Shown here in pieces: positions 7,604 through 17,220 of a stretch of DNA of 36,238 nucleotides. The notes under the pieces were generated by a model. The model was not told the DNA's origin and did no database searches. It was given only the letters and a program-made list of their open reading frames with translations. How positions within the stretch are numbered: position 1 is the first letter of the stretch; each line of letters begins with the position of its first letter. The DNA is taken from contig JAFSVK010000009.1 of NCBI GenBank assembly GCA_017444985.1, positions 1 through 36,238 of the forward strand, in the 5' to 3' direction. The position numbers and the translations under genes were made by a program. Origin of the DNA: Bacillota bacterium. GTDB taxonomy: Bacteria > Bacillota > Clostridia > Lachnospirales > CAG-274.

Positions 7604-8566
7604 GTGATAGATATAGAAGATCGTTCCAAAACAAACAATAAAGCAAAAGAATTGCCGATCTTAAATCTTGATAAAGGTTATCCCAATATACTTTTTGCAG
7701 GCAGTGGACTCTGTTATAGCGAGGATTACAAGTGGACCGCAGTTATAGAAAATATTGCAGAAAATAAGGATAATGTAAGTATGCTTAAAGCCGGAAACTC
7801 TTCAAGCTTTCAACTACCAAATACCGTATTGGCTTATTCTCTTGCATCGGTAGATGATAACAAAAGACACGATTCTTATATTGATGCCTTTAAAAATTAT
7901 GAACACAAACCGAATGATATTATAAAAAATCTCTTGGGATTGCCATTTGATGCTATACTCACAACAAATTATACCTATGAATTTGAATGTGCACAAAAAA
8001 GGGATTACTACAGCCTAAAATCAAAACTAAAATATGCAAACTGCACCGAAAAAGATAATAAGTATTTGATACATACCTATAACCAAATAAACAAGGGTAT
8101 TCCCATTTGGCATATTCACGGAGAGTTGCGGCGTAAAACATCTATGATCTTATCTCATGATGAATATGCACGCTTAATACAAAATGTATTAAACTTCAAT
8201 ACAAATCGCGGTAATTATTACGAAGAAAACCGCAACCATTTAAAAGTAAAATCTTGGATAGATTATTTTTTGGTAGGCAATATATATTTTCTCGGATATT
8301 CCCTTGATTTCTCGGAGTTTGATATATGGTGGCTTCTAAACAGAAGATTAAGGGAAAATACCGAGATCGGGAAGGTCTATTTTTATGATCCCGTAGATAA
8401 TACAGCTAATAATATATATAAACATGAAGCACTTAAAATGCGAGGTGTTAATGTAGAAACTTTAGGTTTTACAGTTAACGATAAAGAATTTGACTATACA
8501 AATTTTTACGCAAATGCTGTAAATGATATTAAAGAAAAAATACAAAATATAACCAACTTATACTGA
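7604..8566 (+). CDS. Stand-alone SIR2-like domain protein (possible NADase, defence)
   Basis: A 320-aa protein of the SIR2-like (SIR2_2) group. The NAD-binding glycine motif is at residues 32-39 (AGSGLCYS), the TTNYT motif at 120-124 contains the asparagine used by SIR2 NADases, and IHGEL has a candidate catalytic H172. A typical late FLGYSLDFSEFD segment follows. The zinc-ribbon cysteines of deacetylase sirtuins are not evident. Such proteins often deplete NAD during phage infection, alone or with a partner; no obvious sensor partner is adjacent. The GTG start has AGAGG only 2 bases upstream, so the true start is uncertain (TTG at 7652 is weaker). The gene is more AT-rich than the housekeeping neighbours, suggesting transfer. 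Confidence 0.8.
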   Translation: MIDIEDRSKTNNKAKELPILNLDKGYPNILFAGSGLCYSEDYKWTAVIENIAENKDNVSMLKAGNSSSFQLPNTVLAYSLASVDDNKRHDSYIDAFKNYEHKPNDIIKNLLGLPFDAILTTNYTYEFECAQKRDYYSLKSKLKYANCTEKDNKYLIHTYNQINKGIPIWHIHGELRRKTSMILSHDEYARLIQNVLNFNTNRGNYYEENRNHLKVKSWIDYFLVGNIYFLGYSLDFSEFDIWWLLNRRLRENTEIGKVYFYDPVDNTANNIYKHEALKMRGVNVETLGFTVNDKEFDYTNFYANAVNDIKEKIQNITNLY

Positions 8567-8719
8567 TGCAGCACTTCACAAGCAACTATACGCATATACA
8601 GTTGTAAATCAGGGTAAATACGACATTTTTGCCTACTAAATTGTTAAGTTTTTTAAGATTTCATGAATAATTCAGGATTAGTAATAAGCTTATAAGAAAA
8701 AATAAAAAGAGGTTAAAAC

Positions 8720-11700
8720 ATGAATTGTTGTAGAATCAAAGAATTATTAGGATACTATATTTATTATTTTGTTATAGCTTTATGTTGTATCGTAAATCTA
8801 CTATTTATTATGACACAAAACGTGTCGGCATCATCTACGAATAGTATAAGTATGATGTATAGCTATGAGATAGGAGAAAGTCTCGAAAAAACTATACTAA
8901 AAATATTCCCAAAAGGAGAAATAAGAAGTGGCGACTATATTATAATAGAATGTCTTTCAGGAATAGAATTTAATTTTGAAATGCAAGAACCATATTTTTT
9001 TGAAAAGGAGTGTGATAACGGATACATACTTACTTATGATGGACTTATAAATAAAATGATGTTTACAGGTAAAAGTGCATATAGTATTTACAGCGAACTT
9101 AATTACAAAAACTATTCTTATGGGGAAATGCCTTTTAAAATTGAATTTATTGACAACACCAGTGCTAAGGTATATCTTGCACCCATTCCGAGTAGTGCCG
9201 TTGACAGATCGGGAATTATAACAATAGGAAAGCCTTGTTATGAAATACCTCTTAAGGGTGTATTTAAAACTGATGAAAATAGTACCCCTATGTTATGGAT
9301 AGATGGCTGTAATACAACAATAAGTGATTCTATTAGTATAACTGTTGCACTTTCTGCAAGATCAAGTTCGATTGGCGAGTCAACTTTTTCAATAAGTGAT
9401 GTAAATGCAGGTATATATAGCGTAGATGTTGGAAAGATAACCGTAAGAGAAACAGGAGCGGACTTCTTTAAACAAGGAGATATAGTAACTTGTAATTTAA
9501 GTGAAGGATATAGGATTTCCAGCCCAAATTTAATCATAAAGGACAATAAATCTAAAGCTACTACAAATGTTGGCACTTATGATAATTATTTTGAGTTTGA
9601 AATTCCAAAGGAATGGATAGATAACGAGAAGCTTAATTACTTTACTATAGAAAATTTGCAAATAGTTCCTTTAAATAGGGGTAAAAACTATGGCAGTGTT
9701 TTCTTAACCATAAAAAGTAGGAATTCTTCTTTGTCACCCAAAACAATAAAAATAGCAGAATTTGTATATGCAGATGGTATGGAAGAGGATGATGGAAGTA
9801 ATAATATAAGCTATACCAACGAAAGAATACCATATAAGGTAGATGGTGGAAATATATATTTTAATAAAAATACAGGAGAAATAGTAGATGCAGACTATAC
9901 CGTAAAAAATGCAGTAATACCAAGTGTTATTAGTGAAACACCTGTTAAATCAATAGGCAATGCATCATTTGAGGGCACACAGCTCAGTACAATTGTTTTG
10001 CCTGATACAATAACAAATATAGGCGATTTTGCGTTTAAGGAAACACAAATTACAAATATTAATTTGCCTGAAGGAGTAGTGAATATAGGAATAGGTGCTT
10101 TTTATAAAAGCAAACTTAAAAGTTTTGAATTTCCGAATAACATAGAAGTTGTATCAAAACAGTGTTTTTCTGAGTGTAGTTTACAGGGAACACTATTGAT
10201 TCCTGAGAACATAAAAAGAATAGAATATGGTGCATTTAGTGGCTGTTCACAAATAGAAAGAATTGAGGTTTCTTCGGGTGTTACATTTATAGGCTCAAGT
10301 GCATTTAATGGGTGTAGTGGTCTTACTTCTGTTGTGATACCTAAAACAGTAAAAAATATAGGATACCAAACTTTTAATGGAGTTCCTTTTACAATGGTAA
10401 TGTATGGACACAGAAATTCTATCGCTGAAGGATATGCAAAAAAATACAAAATATTGTTTATGGGGATAGGGTCAGATTCAGAAGCGCAAATAGATACATC
10501 ATTTGAAACTACCACAGAAGTAACAACAGAAGCTTTCACAGAGGTTACTACAGAAAGTACCACAGAAATAACAACAACTTTTATAAATACAGAAGAGAAT
10601 TGTGCGATTATAGAATTAGTTCCAAGTGCAACAAGTATTAAGGCAGGAGATAGTTTAGTTTTAGATGTAAATATTAGTAATAATCCGGGGTGTGCAGGAT
10701 TTGCAATATATGTTTATTATGACACGGAAGTATTTAGTTTTGTAGAAAAAAATTTCCGAGGATCATTTTATACGATGTCATGTCATAACTATCCTGATGA
10801 AGGATATGTTAAACTCGCAGCAGCAGCTAATTCTGATAATAATCTGAAAGAAGATATTCTTTGGCAACTTAATTTTACAGTAAAAGAAGATGCTTACTAC
10901 AAAACTGCAGTATTTTCAGCGAACGTTACTCAACTTTTTAATATGGAACAAACTAGAACTGGTGATAATTTACCTTCGCAGGTAAAAAATGGTTATGTTA
11001 CTATAGAAGATAATAATGAAAAAAAATCTATTTCAGAAGCTATTGTAACTTTAAGTTCAGGATCAAATATTTATGATGGAAATGCTATAAAACCAAGTGT
11101 AACCGTTGTGTATGGAGGTAAAACACTTAAAAACGGTCAAGATTATAATCTATATTATTTCAATAATGTAAATGCAGGTACAGCATCTATTAGAATTACC
11201 TACATAGGTAGATATTCGGGTGAAGTTGAAAAAACTTTTATTATATTGCCAAAGTCTCTAATTTCGACAGATGTTAACCTGAGTTCAATAGCCTACACTT
11301 ATGATGGAGAATATAAACAGCCTGATGTAACAATAAAAGATGGTGAAAAATTACTTATAAGTGATATAGATTATACTATTTCATGTTATGACAACTTAAA
11401 TGCAGGATTAGCTACAATAAAAATTGTAGGAAAAGGAAATTACTCGGGAGAATTTTTAGGAAAATTTAGCATAGCTCCAAAATCGATTTTAGGTGCATCT
11501 CTTGATTTAACTTCCGATACATATGTATATAATGGATTATCTAAAGAACCTGTTGTGATACTTAATGATGGTGTAAAAAACCTTGTAAAGGACTTAGATT
11601 ACACTGTTTCTTACACAAACAACACTAATGTTGGTAAAGCAACCGTAACAGTTTCCGGAATAGGAAACTATCATGGAATTATAGAAAAAGAATTTAATAT

Positions 11701-11902
11701 TATTCAAAGAGGAGATGTTAGTAGAGATGGAAAAGTCGATTCTAAAGATGCCTCGGTAGTTTTGCAACACACAAGCGGAATAAAACCTATTGAAGGAGAG
11801 TTATATGAGGCTGGTGATACAAATAATGACAAATCAATAGATTCTAAGGATGCCTCTGTAATACTGCAATATACCTCAGGTATTTTAACAGAAATAAAAT
11901 AG
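8720..11902 (+). CDS. Secreted modular protein: LRR, cohesin, Ig-like repeats, dockerin
   Basis: A 1060-aa exported protein. A hydrophobic signal segment lies at about residues 12-37 with likely cleavage after VSA. A beta-rich N-terminal region is followed by BspA-type leucine-rich repeats (about 385-580; units like IGNASFEGTQLSTIVLPDTI). A Thr/Glu-rich linker (about 593-623) leads to a cohesin-like domain (about 628-765; VNISNNPGCAGFAIYVYYD). Three repeats of about 70 aa follow (YDG...DYT...NAG...GNYSG). The type I dockerin (997-1060) has two Ca-binding loops, DVSRDGKVDSKD and DTNNDKSIDSKD. No catalytic domain is visible, so a scaffold or adhesion role is likely. SD AGAGG lies 7 bases before the ATG. 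A terminator follows at 11997. AT-rich. Confidence 0.88.
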   Translation: MNCCRIKELLGYYIYYFVIALCCIVNLLFIMTQNVSASSTNSISMMYSYEIGESLEKTILKIFPKGEIRSGDYIIIECLSGIEFNFEMQEPYFFEKECDNGYILTYDGLINKMMFTGKSAYSIYSELNYKNYSYGEMPFKIEFIDNTSAKVYLAPIPSSAVDRSGIITIGKPCYEIPLKGVFKTDENSTPMLWIDGCNTTISDSISITVALSARSSSIGESTFSISDVNAGIYSVDVGKITVRETGADFFKQGDIVTCNLSEGYRISSPNLIIKDNKSKATTNVGTYDNYFEFEIPKEWIDNEKLNYFTIENLQIVPLNRGKNYGSVFLTIKSRNSSLSPKTIKIAEFVYADGMEEDDGSNNISYTNERIPYKVDGGNIYFNKNTGEIVDADYTVKNAVIPSVISETPVKSIGNASFEGTQLSTIVLPDTITNIGDFAFKETQITNINLPEGVVNIGIGAFYKSKLKSFEFPNNIEVVSKQCFSECSLQGTLLIPENIKRIEYGAFSGCSQIERIEVSSGVTFIGSSAFNGCSGLTSVVIPKTVKNIGYQTFNGVPFTMVMYGHRNSIAEGYAKKYKILFMGIGSDSEAQIDTSFETTTEVTTEAFTEVTTESTTEITTTFINTEENCAIIELVPSATSIKAGDSLVLDVNISNNPGCAGFAIYVYYDTEVFSFVEKNFRGSFYTMSCHNYPDEGYVKLAAAANSDNNLKEDILWQLNFTVKEDAYYKTAVFSANVTQLFNMEQTRTGDNLPSQVKNGYVTIEDNNEKKSISEAIVTLSSGSNIYDGNAIKPSVTVVYGGKTLKNGQDYNLYYFNNVNAGTASIRITYIGRYSGEVEKTFIILPKSLISTDVNLSSIAYTYDGEYKQPDVTIKDGEKLLISDIDYTISCYDNLNAGLATIKIVGKGNYSGEFLGKFSIAPKSILGASLDLTSDTYVYNGLSKEPVVILNDGVKNLVKDLDYTVSYTNNTNVGKATVTVSGIGNYHGIIEKEFNIIQRGDVSRDGKVDSKDASVVLQHTSGIKPIEGELYEAGDTNNDKSIDSKDASVILQYTSGILTEIK

Positions 11903-11996
11903 ATTTAATAAAAGCTTTATCAAACAATGAGACTATGTTCAAAATTTTAGGTCTCTCTGTAATTACTTTTTCACAAAAATTTCTATAAAAAAGCAG

Positions 11997-12035
11997 CAGG
12001 GATATGCCCCAAAATAGGCATATCCCTGTTTTTTC
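11997..12035. terminator. Strong terminator shared by convergent genes
   Basis: The perfect 12-bp stem CAGGGATATGCC/GGCATATCCCTG is followed by T6 on the plus strand. On the minus strand a T-run follows a short gap. It separates the dockerin gene from the convergent ATPase gene that ends at 12071. Confidence 0.9.
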
Positions 12036-12070
12036 ATTTTGTTAAATTCGCATTTTGCGACCCCATACCC

Positions 12071-13438
12071 TTAATATAATCCTTCCCCATCAACGAGTAT
12101 AAATTCCTCGGTACTTTCAAAATCAAATCCGCTTGTGCAGACAAAACCCATATTGGAAACGGATATTCCTTTTATGTTTTCAAGTTGTTTTTTCTCCTGT
12201 TGGCATTCCTTTTCGGTCATTGGTCTGTCAAAATATTTGCACTCATAAAAATCAAAGTGGTCACCCGTGCGTTTTATAACGCAGTCAAACTCTCCGTTGG
12301 TTTTTGTTTCGGGATCGTCGTACCAATAGCTTCCGAAATCTTCTATATCGGGATACTTTCCAAGGAGGGACATCCTATGAAAATATTGCAGGGTGATTCC
12401 TTCCAAACGCCTGCTGATGTATTGGTTCAGTATCGCTTCGATGTTTCTTCCGTAAAACTGTTCTTCACCGATCCTTATAATATTTCCCGTGCGACCGAAT
12501 ATGAATGTAAAATAAAACCTCATCAAATTATCGACTATCTCATAAAACTGTTTTTTCTTATCGTTACGCCGATTTATGGGTTCCGTCTTTTGAATGGTTT
12601 CCATATCAAGCAAAATTTTTAACTGTTTATCAAGAAGTCCCGTCTCATGACTTGCGAGCTTATCCCTTATCTCTGTGTACCTTTTCTTGCCGTTACCCAG
12701 TATTTCAAGTATTCTTGCATCGAAGGATTTGCGTATCTCTTTTAACATTACATTTTCAATATGTGAGCGTATCAATCCCGTTTCGGGAAGGAGATATCGC
12801 AGTATATTCTCCCCTATACTTAATTTGGTGTCAAGGTTTTCAAGCACATAAGGGCTACCTCCAAAAACAGCGTAAAAGGCAATTTTATCTCTGACAGGAA
12901 GTTCGGGATAAAACAATGATGCTTCATAATAATCAAAATCTCTTATATGTTGTATCAAAGAAAAGCGTCCGAAAAGAGGATTGCTTTCTTCCAAAAGCTC
13001 TTTCATAACGGTTATATAGGAGCCACATAATATGATCTTTACATTTTCGGGTAGTCTATCAATGACGGATTGCATATAGGAATCTACTTCGTTTTTCTTT
13101 TTAGTCTGCTTTAAATACGGGTATTCGTCAATGATAAGCAGTATTTTTTTATCCAAGGTCTTTAAATAGTCCATCATATCAAAGAGGGAATCAAAGCGTA
13201 TATTAGGAAGAGAAAGTGCCTCCGAAACGCTTCTGTATATAAGCTCCATATTCCCCTCAAAGGTACTTGTAACACATAAATGATTTATGACTATACCGTC
13301 AAAATTTTTTGCAGCTTCTTTTATAAGTGTCGATTTACCTACCCTACGCTTGCCGTAAATGAGTATGGCAGTTTTTTTATGTAGGTTCGACAATTCTTCA
13401 TTTATTTTTTGCAATTCCTTATGACGACCGATAAACAT
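12071..13438 (-). CDS. AAA family ATPase with DUF234-type nuclease-like C-terminus
   Basis: A 455-aa protein of the 'ATP-binding protein' family common in archaea and Clostridia. Walker A is GKRRVGKST at residues 29-37, and a Walker B-like ILLIIDEYPYL occurs near residue 95-105. A winged-helix-like middle follows. The C-terminal DUF234 region carries a PD-(D/E)XK-like pattern (GEFDCV ... FYECKY, about residues 385-410). The biological role of the family is unsettled; mobile-element or defence links are often suggested. SD AAAGGTG lies 5 bases upstream. It has its own near-consensus promoter at 13497-13525 and shares a terminator with the convergent dockerin gene, so it is a single-gene unit. 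Confidence 0.82.
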   Translation of the reverse strand: MFIGRHKELQKINEELSNLHKKTAILIYGKRRVGKSTLIKEAAKNFDGIVINHLCVTSTFEGNMELIYRSVSEALSLPNIRFDSLFDMMDYLKTLDKKILLIIDEYPYLKQTKKKNEVDSYMQSVIDRLPENVKIILCGSYITVMKELLEESNPLFGRFSLIQHIRDFDYYEASLFYPELPVRDKIAFYAVFGGSPYVLENLDTKLSIGENILRYLLPETGLIRSHIENVMLKEIRKSFDARILEILGNGKKRYTEIRDKLASHETGLLDKQLKILLDMETIQKTEPINRRNDKKKQFYEIVDNLMRFYFTFIFGRTGNIIRIGEEQFYGRNIEAILNQYISRRLEGITLQYFHRMSLLGKYPDIEDFGSYWYDDPETKTNGEFDCVIKRTGDHFDFYECKYFDRPMTEKECQQEKKQLENIKGISVSNMGFVCTSGFDFESTEEFILVDGEGLY

Positions 13439-13496
13439 AGCGCATCACCTTTCTGAAAGATTTTTCTCTGAAAGATTATTCAGTATCTATGTTACA

Positions 13497-13525
13497 AATA
13501 TAAGCTAAATTTATGTATTTGTCAA
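13497..13525 (-). promoter_or_regulatory. Sigma-A promoter of the DUF234 ATPase gene
   Basis: Minus strand: perfect -35 TTGACA, 17-bp spacer, -10 TATATT. The transcript would start near 13490. A direct repeat TCTGAAAGATT occurs twice in the leader (13452-13480). Confidence 0.8.
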
Positions 13526-13545
13526 GCCCCGATTTGTAAAAATTA

Positions 13546-13585
13546 AGGGGTGTGAAAAAGCACATTTTGTTTTTTCACACCCCTA
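13546..13585 (-). terminator. Terminator of metE
   Basis: An inverted repeat AGGGGTGTGAAAAA/TTTTTCACACCCCT lies 14 bases past the metE stop. It resembles the argS terminator in design. The T-run is partly inside the stem. Confidence 0.75.
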
Positions 13586-13598
13586 AGGTATAATTATA

Positions 13599-15872
13599 TC
13601 ACTTTAATCTCTCTCTAACCTCTTCCGCTGCCTTTACAAGATTTTTAAGGCTTTGTGTTGTTTCCTTTTCTCCCCTTGTTTTGAGACCGCAATCGGGGTT
13701 TACCCAGAGTTTTTCGGCGGGGATGTATTGGAGCATTTTTTCTATTGCCTCTGCTATCTCGGCTTTGGAGGGTACTCGGGGGGAGTGTATGTCGTAGACT
13801 CCGGGTCCTACCTGAGTGCGGAAATTCTTTTCCTTAAGGGTCTTTAGTATGGCAAGGTCGGACCTTGAGGCTTCGAAGGTTATAACATCCGCATCCATAT
13901 CGTCTATGGAGGTTATAATGTCTTCAAACTCGCTGTAGCACATGTGGGTGTGTATCTGTGTGGTTGGCTTTACTTTGCTGTGTACAAGTCTGAAGGCGGG
14001 TATTGCCCAATCAAGGTAATCTTTTTGCCAATCGGCTTTTCTTAAGGGTAGTTTTTCTCTTAAAGCAGCCTCATCCACCTGTATGATATTTATGCCCGCT
14101 TTTTCCAAATCAAGCACCTCTTCCCCTATGGCAAGGGCTATTTGGAGAGTACTTTCCTTCAAGGATATATCTTCCCTGGGGAAAGACCAGTTAAGTATGG
14201 TCACGGCGCCTGTAAGCATACCCTTAAGGGGTTTATTTGTAAGGCTCTTGGCATAGGCAGACCAGACAACAGTCATAGGCTTTTCTCTTGAAACATCTCC
14301 CCATATTATGGGAGGCTTTACACAGCGAGTGCCGTAGGACTGTACCCAAGCTTTTTCCGTAAAAAGAAAGCCCGAAAGACAACTGCCGAAATACTCCACC
14401 ATATCGTTTCTTTCAAACTCTCCGTGAACAAGTACATCAAAACCCATATCTTCTTGTTCTTTTATACAAGAGGCTATTTTGTTTTTAATAATATCCTCGT
14501 ATTTATATCGATTCATCTCACCTTTTCTTAGTGCGGTACGGGCTTGTTTTACATCCTTTGTTTGAGGGAAAGAGCCTATTGTGGTGGTGGGAAGAAGAGG
14601 CAGTTTAAAGTTGTCTTTTTGTATCTTTTCTCTTTCCTCAAAACATGGCTTTCTTATAAGATCTTCTTTTTTAAGAGCCTTTACCCTCTTTTGTACCTCT
14701 TCATTTTCGCCCTTTCTTTTTTGTTTATGAAGATTTTGGTTATTGATATATTCCGCCGAAATTTCGGGAGTTTCAAGTGAAAGTATATTTTTAAGCTCCG
14801 AAAGCTCATCAAGCTTTTCCTCCGCAAAGGCAAAATGCTTTTTATATTCTTCGTCTAACTTCCCTTCGCTTTTAAGAGAACAAGGAAGATGAAGGAGAGA
14901 ACAGGATGTACTTACAACTATATTTTGAACATTCTCTTTAAGCTCTTTTAAAATATCCAAACTCTTTTTATAGTCGTTTCTCCATATATTTTTACCGTTT
15001 ATAATGCCTGCAAAAAGTACCTTTTCTTTTGGAAAGGGCTTTTCTTTTATTAGAGGGAGACTTTTCTTTCCCTCTATAAAGTCCATACCTATGCCGTCAA
15101 AGGGTAGAGTACGCAACACATCCATACAATCTCTCACATCTCCGAAATAGGTTTGCAAAAGAACTTTTACACCCTTGTTTTGAGTAAGTATATTTTTATA
15201 GAGTTTTTCAAAAAGGGCTATATCCTCCCTATCCATATCCAACACCAAAGCAGGCTCATCAAACTGTATCCATCCCACCTTAAGGGAAGAGAATTTTTCA
15301 AGGATATCAGTGTATGCCTTTATAATATCCTCAGCAAGATCCCTTGCCTTTTTACTGCCCTTATATTTTGCAAGCTTAAGGAAGGTGTAGGCACCGAGTA
15401 TAACAGGCTTTGTTTCTATACCCAATTCTTTCGCCTCTGTATAAAGCTTGAAAGGTTTTTCTCCCACAAGCTTTATTTGGGTGTTATCGTCTATTTCGGG
15501 CACGATATAGTGGTAGTTGGTGTTAAACCACTTTTTCATAGGCAGTGCCTTTACATCACCCTTTTCCCCTTGATAGCCTCTTGCAACGGCAAAGTAGGTA
15601 TCTAATGGGGATAAGTTTAGTTTTTGGTACCTTTCGGGTATCACATTAAGTAAAAATGCGTTATCCAATACCCCATCATAATAAGAAAAATCGTTAGAGG
15701 GTATAATATCCACACCTTTATTTTTTTGTAAGCACCAATTATACGCCCTTATTTCCCTCGCCTTTTCTTCAAGCTCTTGTAAAGATATATCATGTTTAAA
15801 ATATGCCTCACAAGCAAATTTAAGTTCTCTTTCTACTCCTATTCTGGGATAACCCACTACTGATATTTTCAT
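13599..15872 (-). CDS. metE: Cobalamin-independent methionine synthase
   Basis: Transfers the methyl group of 5-methyltetrahydrofolate (polyglutamate form) to homocysteine, giving methionine. The 757-aa length matches the two-barrel MetE family. The N-terminal folate-side half starts with [20 protein letters not shown]. The C-terminal half contains [12 protein letters not shown], the Zn-binding HTHMCYSEF and the late Zn cysteine in [16 protein letters not shown] lies 7 bases before the ATG. No S-box or T-box fits in the roughly 100-bp upstream gap. Control is more likely by the adjacent LysR regulator, whose candidate operator lies at 15956-15970. Confidence 0.97.
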   Translation of the reverse strand: MKISVVGYPRIGVERELKFACEAYFKHDISLQELEEKAREIRAYNWCLQKNKGVDIIPSNDFSYYDGVLDNAFLLNVIPERYQKLNLSPLDTYFAVARGYQGEKGDVKALPMKKWFNTNYHYIVPEIDDNTQIKLVGEKPFKLYTEAKELGIETKPVILGAYTFLKLAKYKGSKKARDLAEDIIKAYTDILEKFSSLKVGWIQFDEPALVLDMDREDIALFEKLYKNILTQNKGVKVLLQTYFGDVRDCMDVLRTLPFDGIGMDFIEGKKSLPLIKEKPFPKEKVLFAGIINGKNIWRNDYKKSLDILKELKENVQNIVVSTSCSLLHLPCSLKSEGKLDEEYKKHFAFAEEKLDELSELKNILSLETPEISAEYINNQNLHKQKRKGENEEVQKRVKALKKEDLIRKPCFEEREKIQKDNFKLPLLPTTTIGSFPQTKDVKQARTALRKGEMNRYKYEDIIKNKIASCIKEQEDMGFDVLVHGEFERNDMVEYFGSCLSGFLFTEKAWVQSYGTRCVKPPIIWGDVSREKPMTVVWSAYAKSLTNKPLKGMLTGAVTILNWSFPREDISLKESTLQIALAIGEEVLDLEKAGINIIQVDEAALREKLPLRKADWQKDYLDWAIPAFRLVHSKVKPTTQIHTHMCYSEFEDIITSIDDMDADVITFEASRSDLAILKTLKEKNFRTQVGPGVYDIHSPRVPSKAEIAEAIEKMLQYIPAEKLWVNPDCGLKTRGEKETTQSLKNLVKAAEEVRERLK

Positions 15873-15903
15873 TACATTTCCTCCATATATTTAATATGGA
15901 ACA

Positions 15904-15933
15904 ATAATAGCATATATTTTTGTAATGTGTTAA
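15904..15933 (-). promoter_or_regulatory. Promoter of metE
   Basis: Minus strand: -35 TTAACA (15933-15928), 18-bp spacer, -10 TATTAT (15909-15904). The start site would be near 15897, giving a 25-nt leader. Confidence 0.6.
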
Positions 15934-15955
15934 CATCTAAAAAGAATAGTATGCC

Positions 15956-15970
15956 ATAGTTTAAAACTAT
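15956..15970. promoter_or_regulatory. Candidate LysR-type operator (T-N11-A palindrome)
   Basis: A perfect 15-bp palindrome (ATAGTTT, one central base, AAACTAT) fits the LysR-family T-N11-A rule. It lies directly after the lysR stop. Its centre is about 66 bp upstream of the inferred metE start site, the classical position for LysR-type activation. Confidence 0.6.
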
Positions 15971-15971
15971 A

Positions 15972-16883
15972 TCAGCCGTAATACCCCTTTACATAGGCTT
16001 TAAGATGTTCTATATAACGAGCGGTCATTTTATTTATAGGCCTTTCGGTGGTGACTATATAGCCTATTTCCATGGTCTCATCACTTTCAAGAGGTATGGA
16101 AACTATATCGTTTCCGTTAAGATCCGAACTTAATACTCCCGAAGATATGGTATACCCCTCAAGACCTATAAGTAAGTTAAAAAGGGAAGCTCTGTCGGAT
16201 ACCACTATATTTTTGGGGCTTTCCTCCGTAATATGCAACTCTTCCGCAAAATAAAAGGAATTTTTCACTCCCTGGTCGTAGGTAAGACGGGGGAAGGCTT
16301 TAAGCTCCTCTAAGGTGACCCTTTCCTTTTTGGCAAGGGGATTTGTCTTACTTACAAAAACATGGGGGCGAGCCTTAAAAAGAGGCTCAAAATGCAACTG
16401 CGAATCCTTCAATATGTGCATAATGACCTCTCTGTTGAAATTGCTTAAATACAGTACCCCCACATCACTGTTGTGCAAGAGAACATCATCTATTATCTCC
16501 GCCGTTTTAAGCTCCCTGAGTGTAAACTCGTATTTGTCTCTGTCATACTCCTTTACAAGAGCCACAAAAGCATTTACCACAAAGGCATAGTGCTGTGAAG
16601 ATACGGCAAAAGCCCTTTTTAATGGGGGCGTATCCTTGTATTCCTTTTCAAGTATATCCGCCTGCTCCACCACCTGCCTTGCGTAGGATAAAAACTTTTT
16701 GCCCTCCTCCGACAGGTATACGCCTCTGTTGCTTCTGTTGAATATGGCTATACCCATTTCCTTTTCCAGCTCAAACACCGCCTTTGAAAGTGAGGGCTGG
16801 GTTATAAAAAGCTTTCCCGCCGCCATGGATATAGAGCCTGTTTCGGCTATGGTGATAATATATTTTAATTGTTGAAGTGTCAT
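15972..16883 (-). CDS. LysR-family transcriptional regulator, probable regulator of metE
   Basis: A 303-aa LysR-type regulator. The N-terminal winged helix-turn-helix (about residues 1-60; TGSISMAAGKLFITQPSLSK) is followed by a linker helix and a periplasmic-binding-like effector domain (about 90-295). It sits directly upstream of metE in the same direction, separated by 99 bp that contain a palindromic operator candidate. That suggests it controls methionine synthesis (MetR/CmbR-like role), but the effector cannot be read from sequence. The ATG is preceded by GGGAG, and a promoter is visible at 16910-16938. Confidence 0.9.
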   Translation of the reverse strand: MTLQQLKYIITIAETGSISMAAGKLFITQPSLSKAVFELEKEMGIAIFNRSNRGVYLSEEGKKFLSYARQVVEQADILEKEYKDTPPLKRAFAVSSQHYAFVVNAFVALVKEYDRDKYEFTLRELKTAEIIDDVLLHNSDVGVLYLSNFNREVIMHILKDSQLHFEPLFKARPHVFVSKTNPLAKKERVTLEELKAFPRLTYDQGVKNSFYFAEELHITEESPKNIVVSDRASLFNLLIGLEGYTISSGVLSSDLNGNDIVSIPLESDETMEIGYIVTTERPINKMTARYIEHLKAYVKGYYG

Positions 16884-16909
16884 ACGGTTCTCCCTTTTTG
16901 TTTTTTTAA

Positions 16910-16938
16910 ATTATAGTTTATTTTTTGGTGTATTACAA
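16910..16938 (-). promoter_or_regulatory. Promoter of the lysR gene
   Basis: Minus strand: -35 TTGTAA, 17-bp spacer, perfect -10 TATAAT, about 27 bases before the start codon. Confidence 0.7.
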
Positions 16939-17066
16939 GGGAAAGTGATATTTCTTGGGCTTGGTAAGTTGTAATTTGCAGTTTTTGAACATTAGGAATA
17001 GCTCTGTGATCATAGGTGTTGGTTGCTCAATTGTCAGCCCTTTGGGCTTCCTTTCCCTCCCGGGGT

Positions 17067-17124
17067 GGGTACCTCTCCGTCACAGCTGTGCTGTGCCACC
17101 TCTCCTTTCAGGCGAGGCTTTGTC
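17067..17124 (-). repeat. Dispersed palindromic repeat A, copy 1
   Basis: Read on the minus strand it contains GACAAAGCCTCGCCTGAA, GGAGAGGTGG, the hairpin CACAGC-ACA-GCTGTG and ACGGAGAGGT. The same blocks occur on the plus strand at 24917-24986 with different loops and stems but conserved GAGAGGT boxes. Confidence 0.7.
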
Positions 17125-17220
17125 GCAGTTACGGTTTTTGCAGGGAAATTTGCTTTTTATACATTCTCAGAAACTACAAAAAATGTAAAAGTATGGATGC
17201 GGTGCTGCAGTTGCAGAAAG

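Noticed and set aside
10102-10563. Minus-strand frame of 153 codons opposite the dockerin gene
   Set aside because: It is the complement of the LRR and Thr-rich linker; its Val/Ser-rich repeats simply mirror the Thr codons.
10498-10590. CRISPR-like or tandem DNA repeat
   Set aside because: The repeat comes from Thr/Glu codons of a protein linker and has no constant-length spacers.
15873-15971. SAM riboswitch or T-box before metE
   Set aside because: The space is under 100 bp and contains a promoter and palindrome; there is no room for either RNA.
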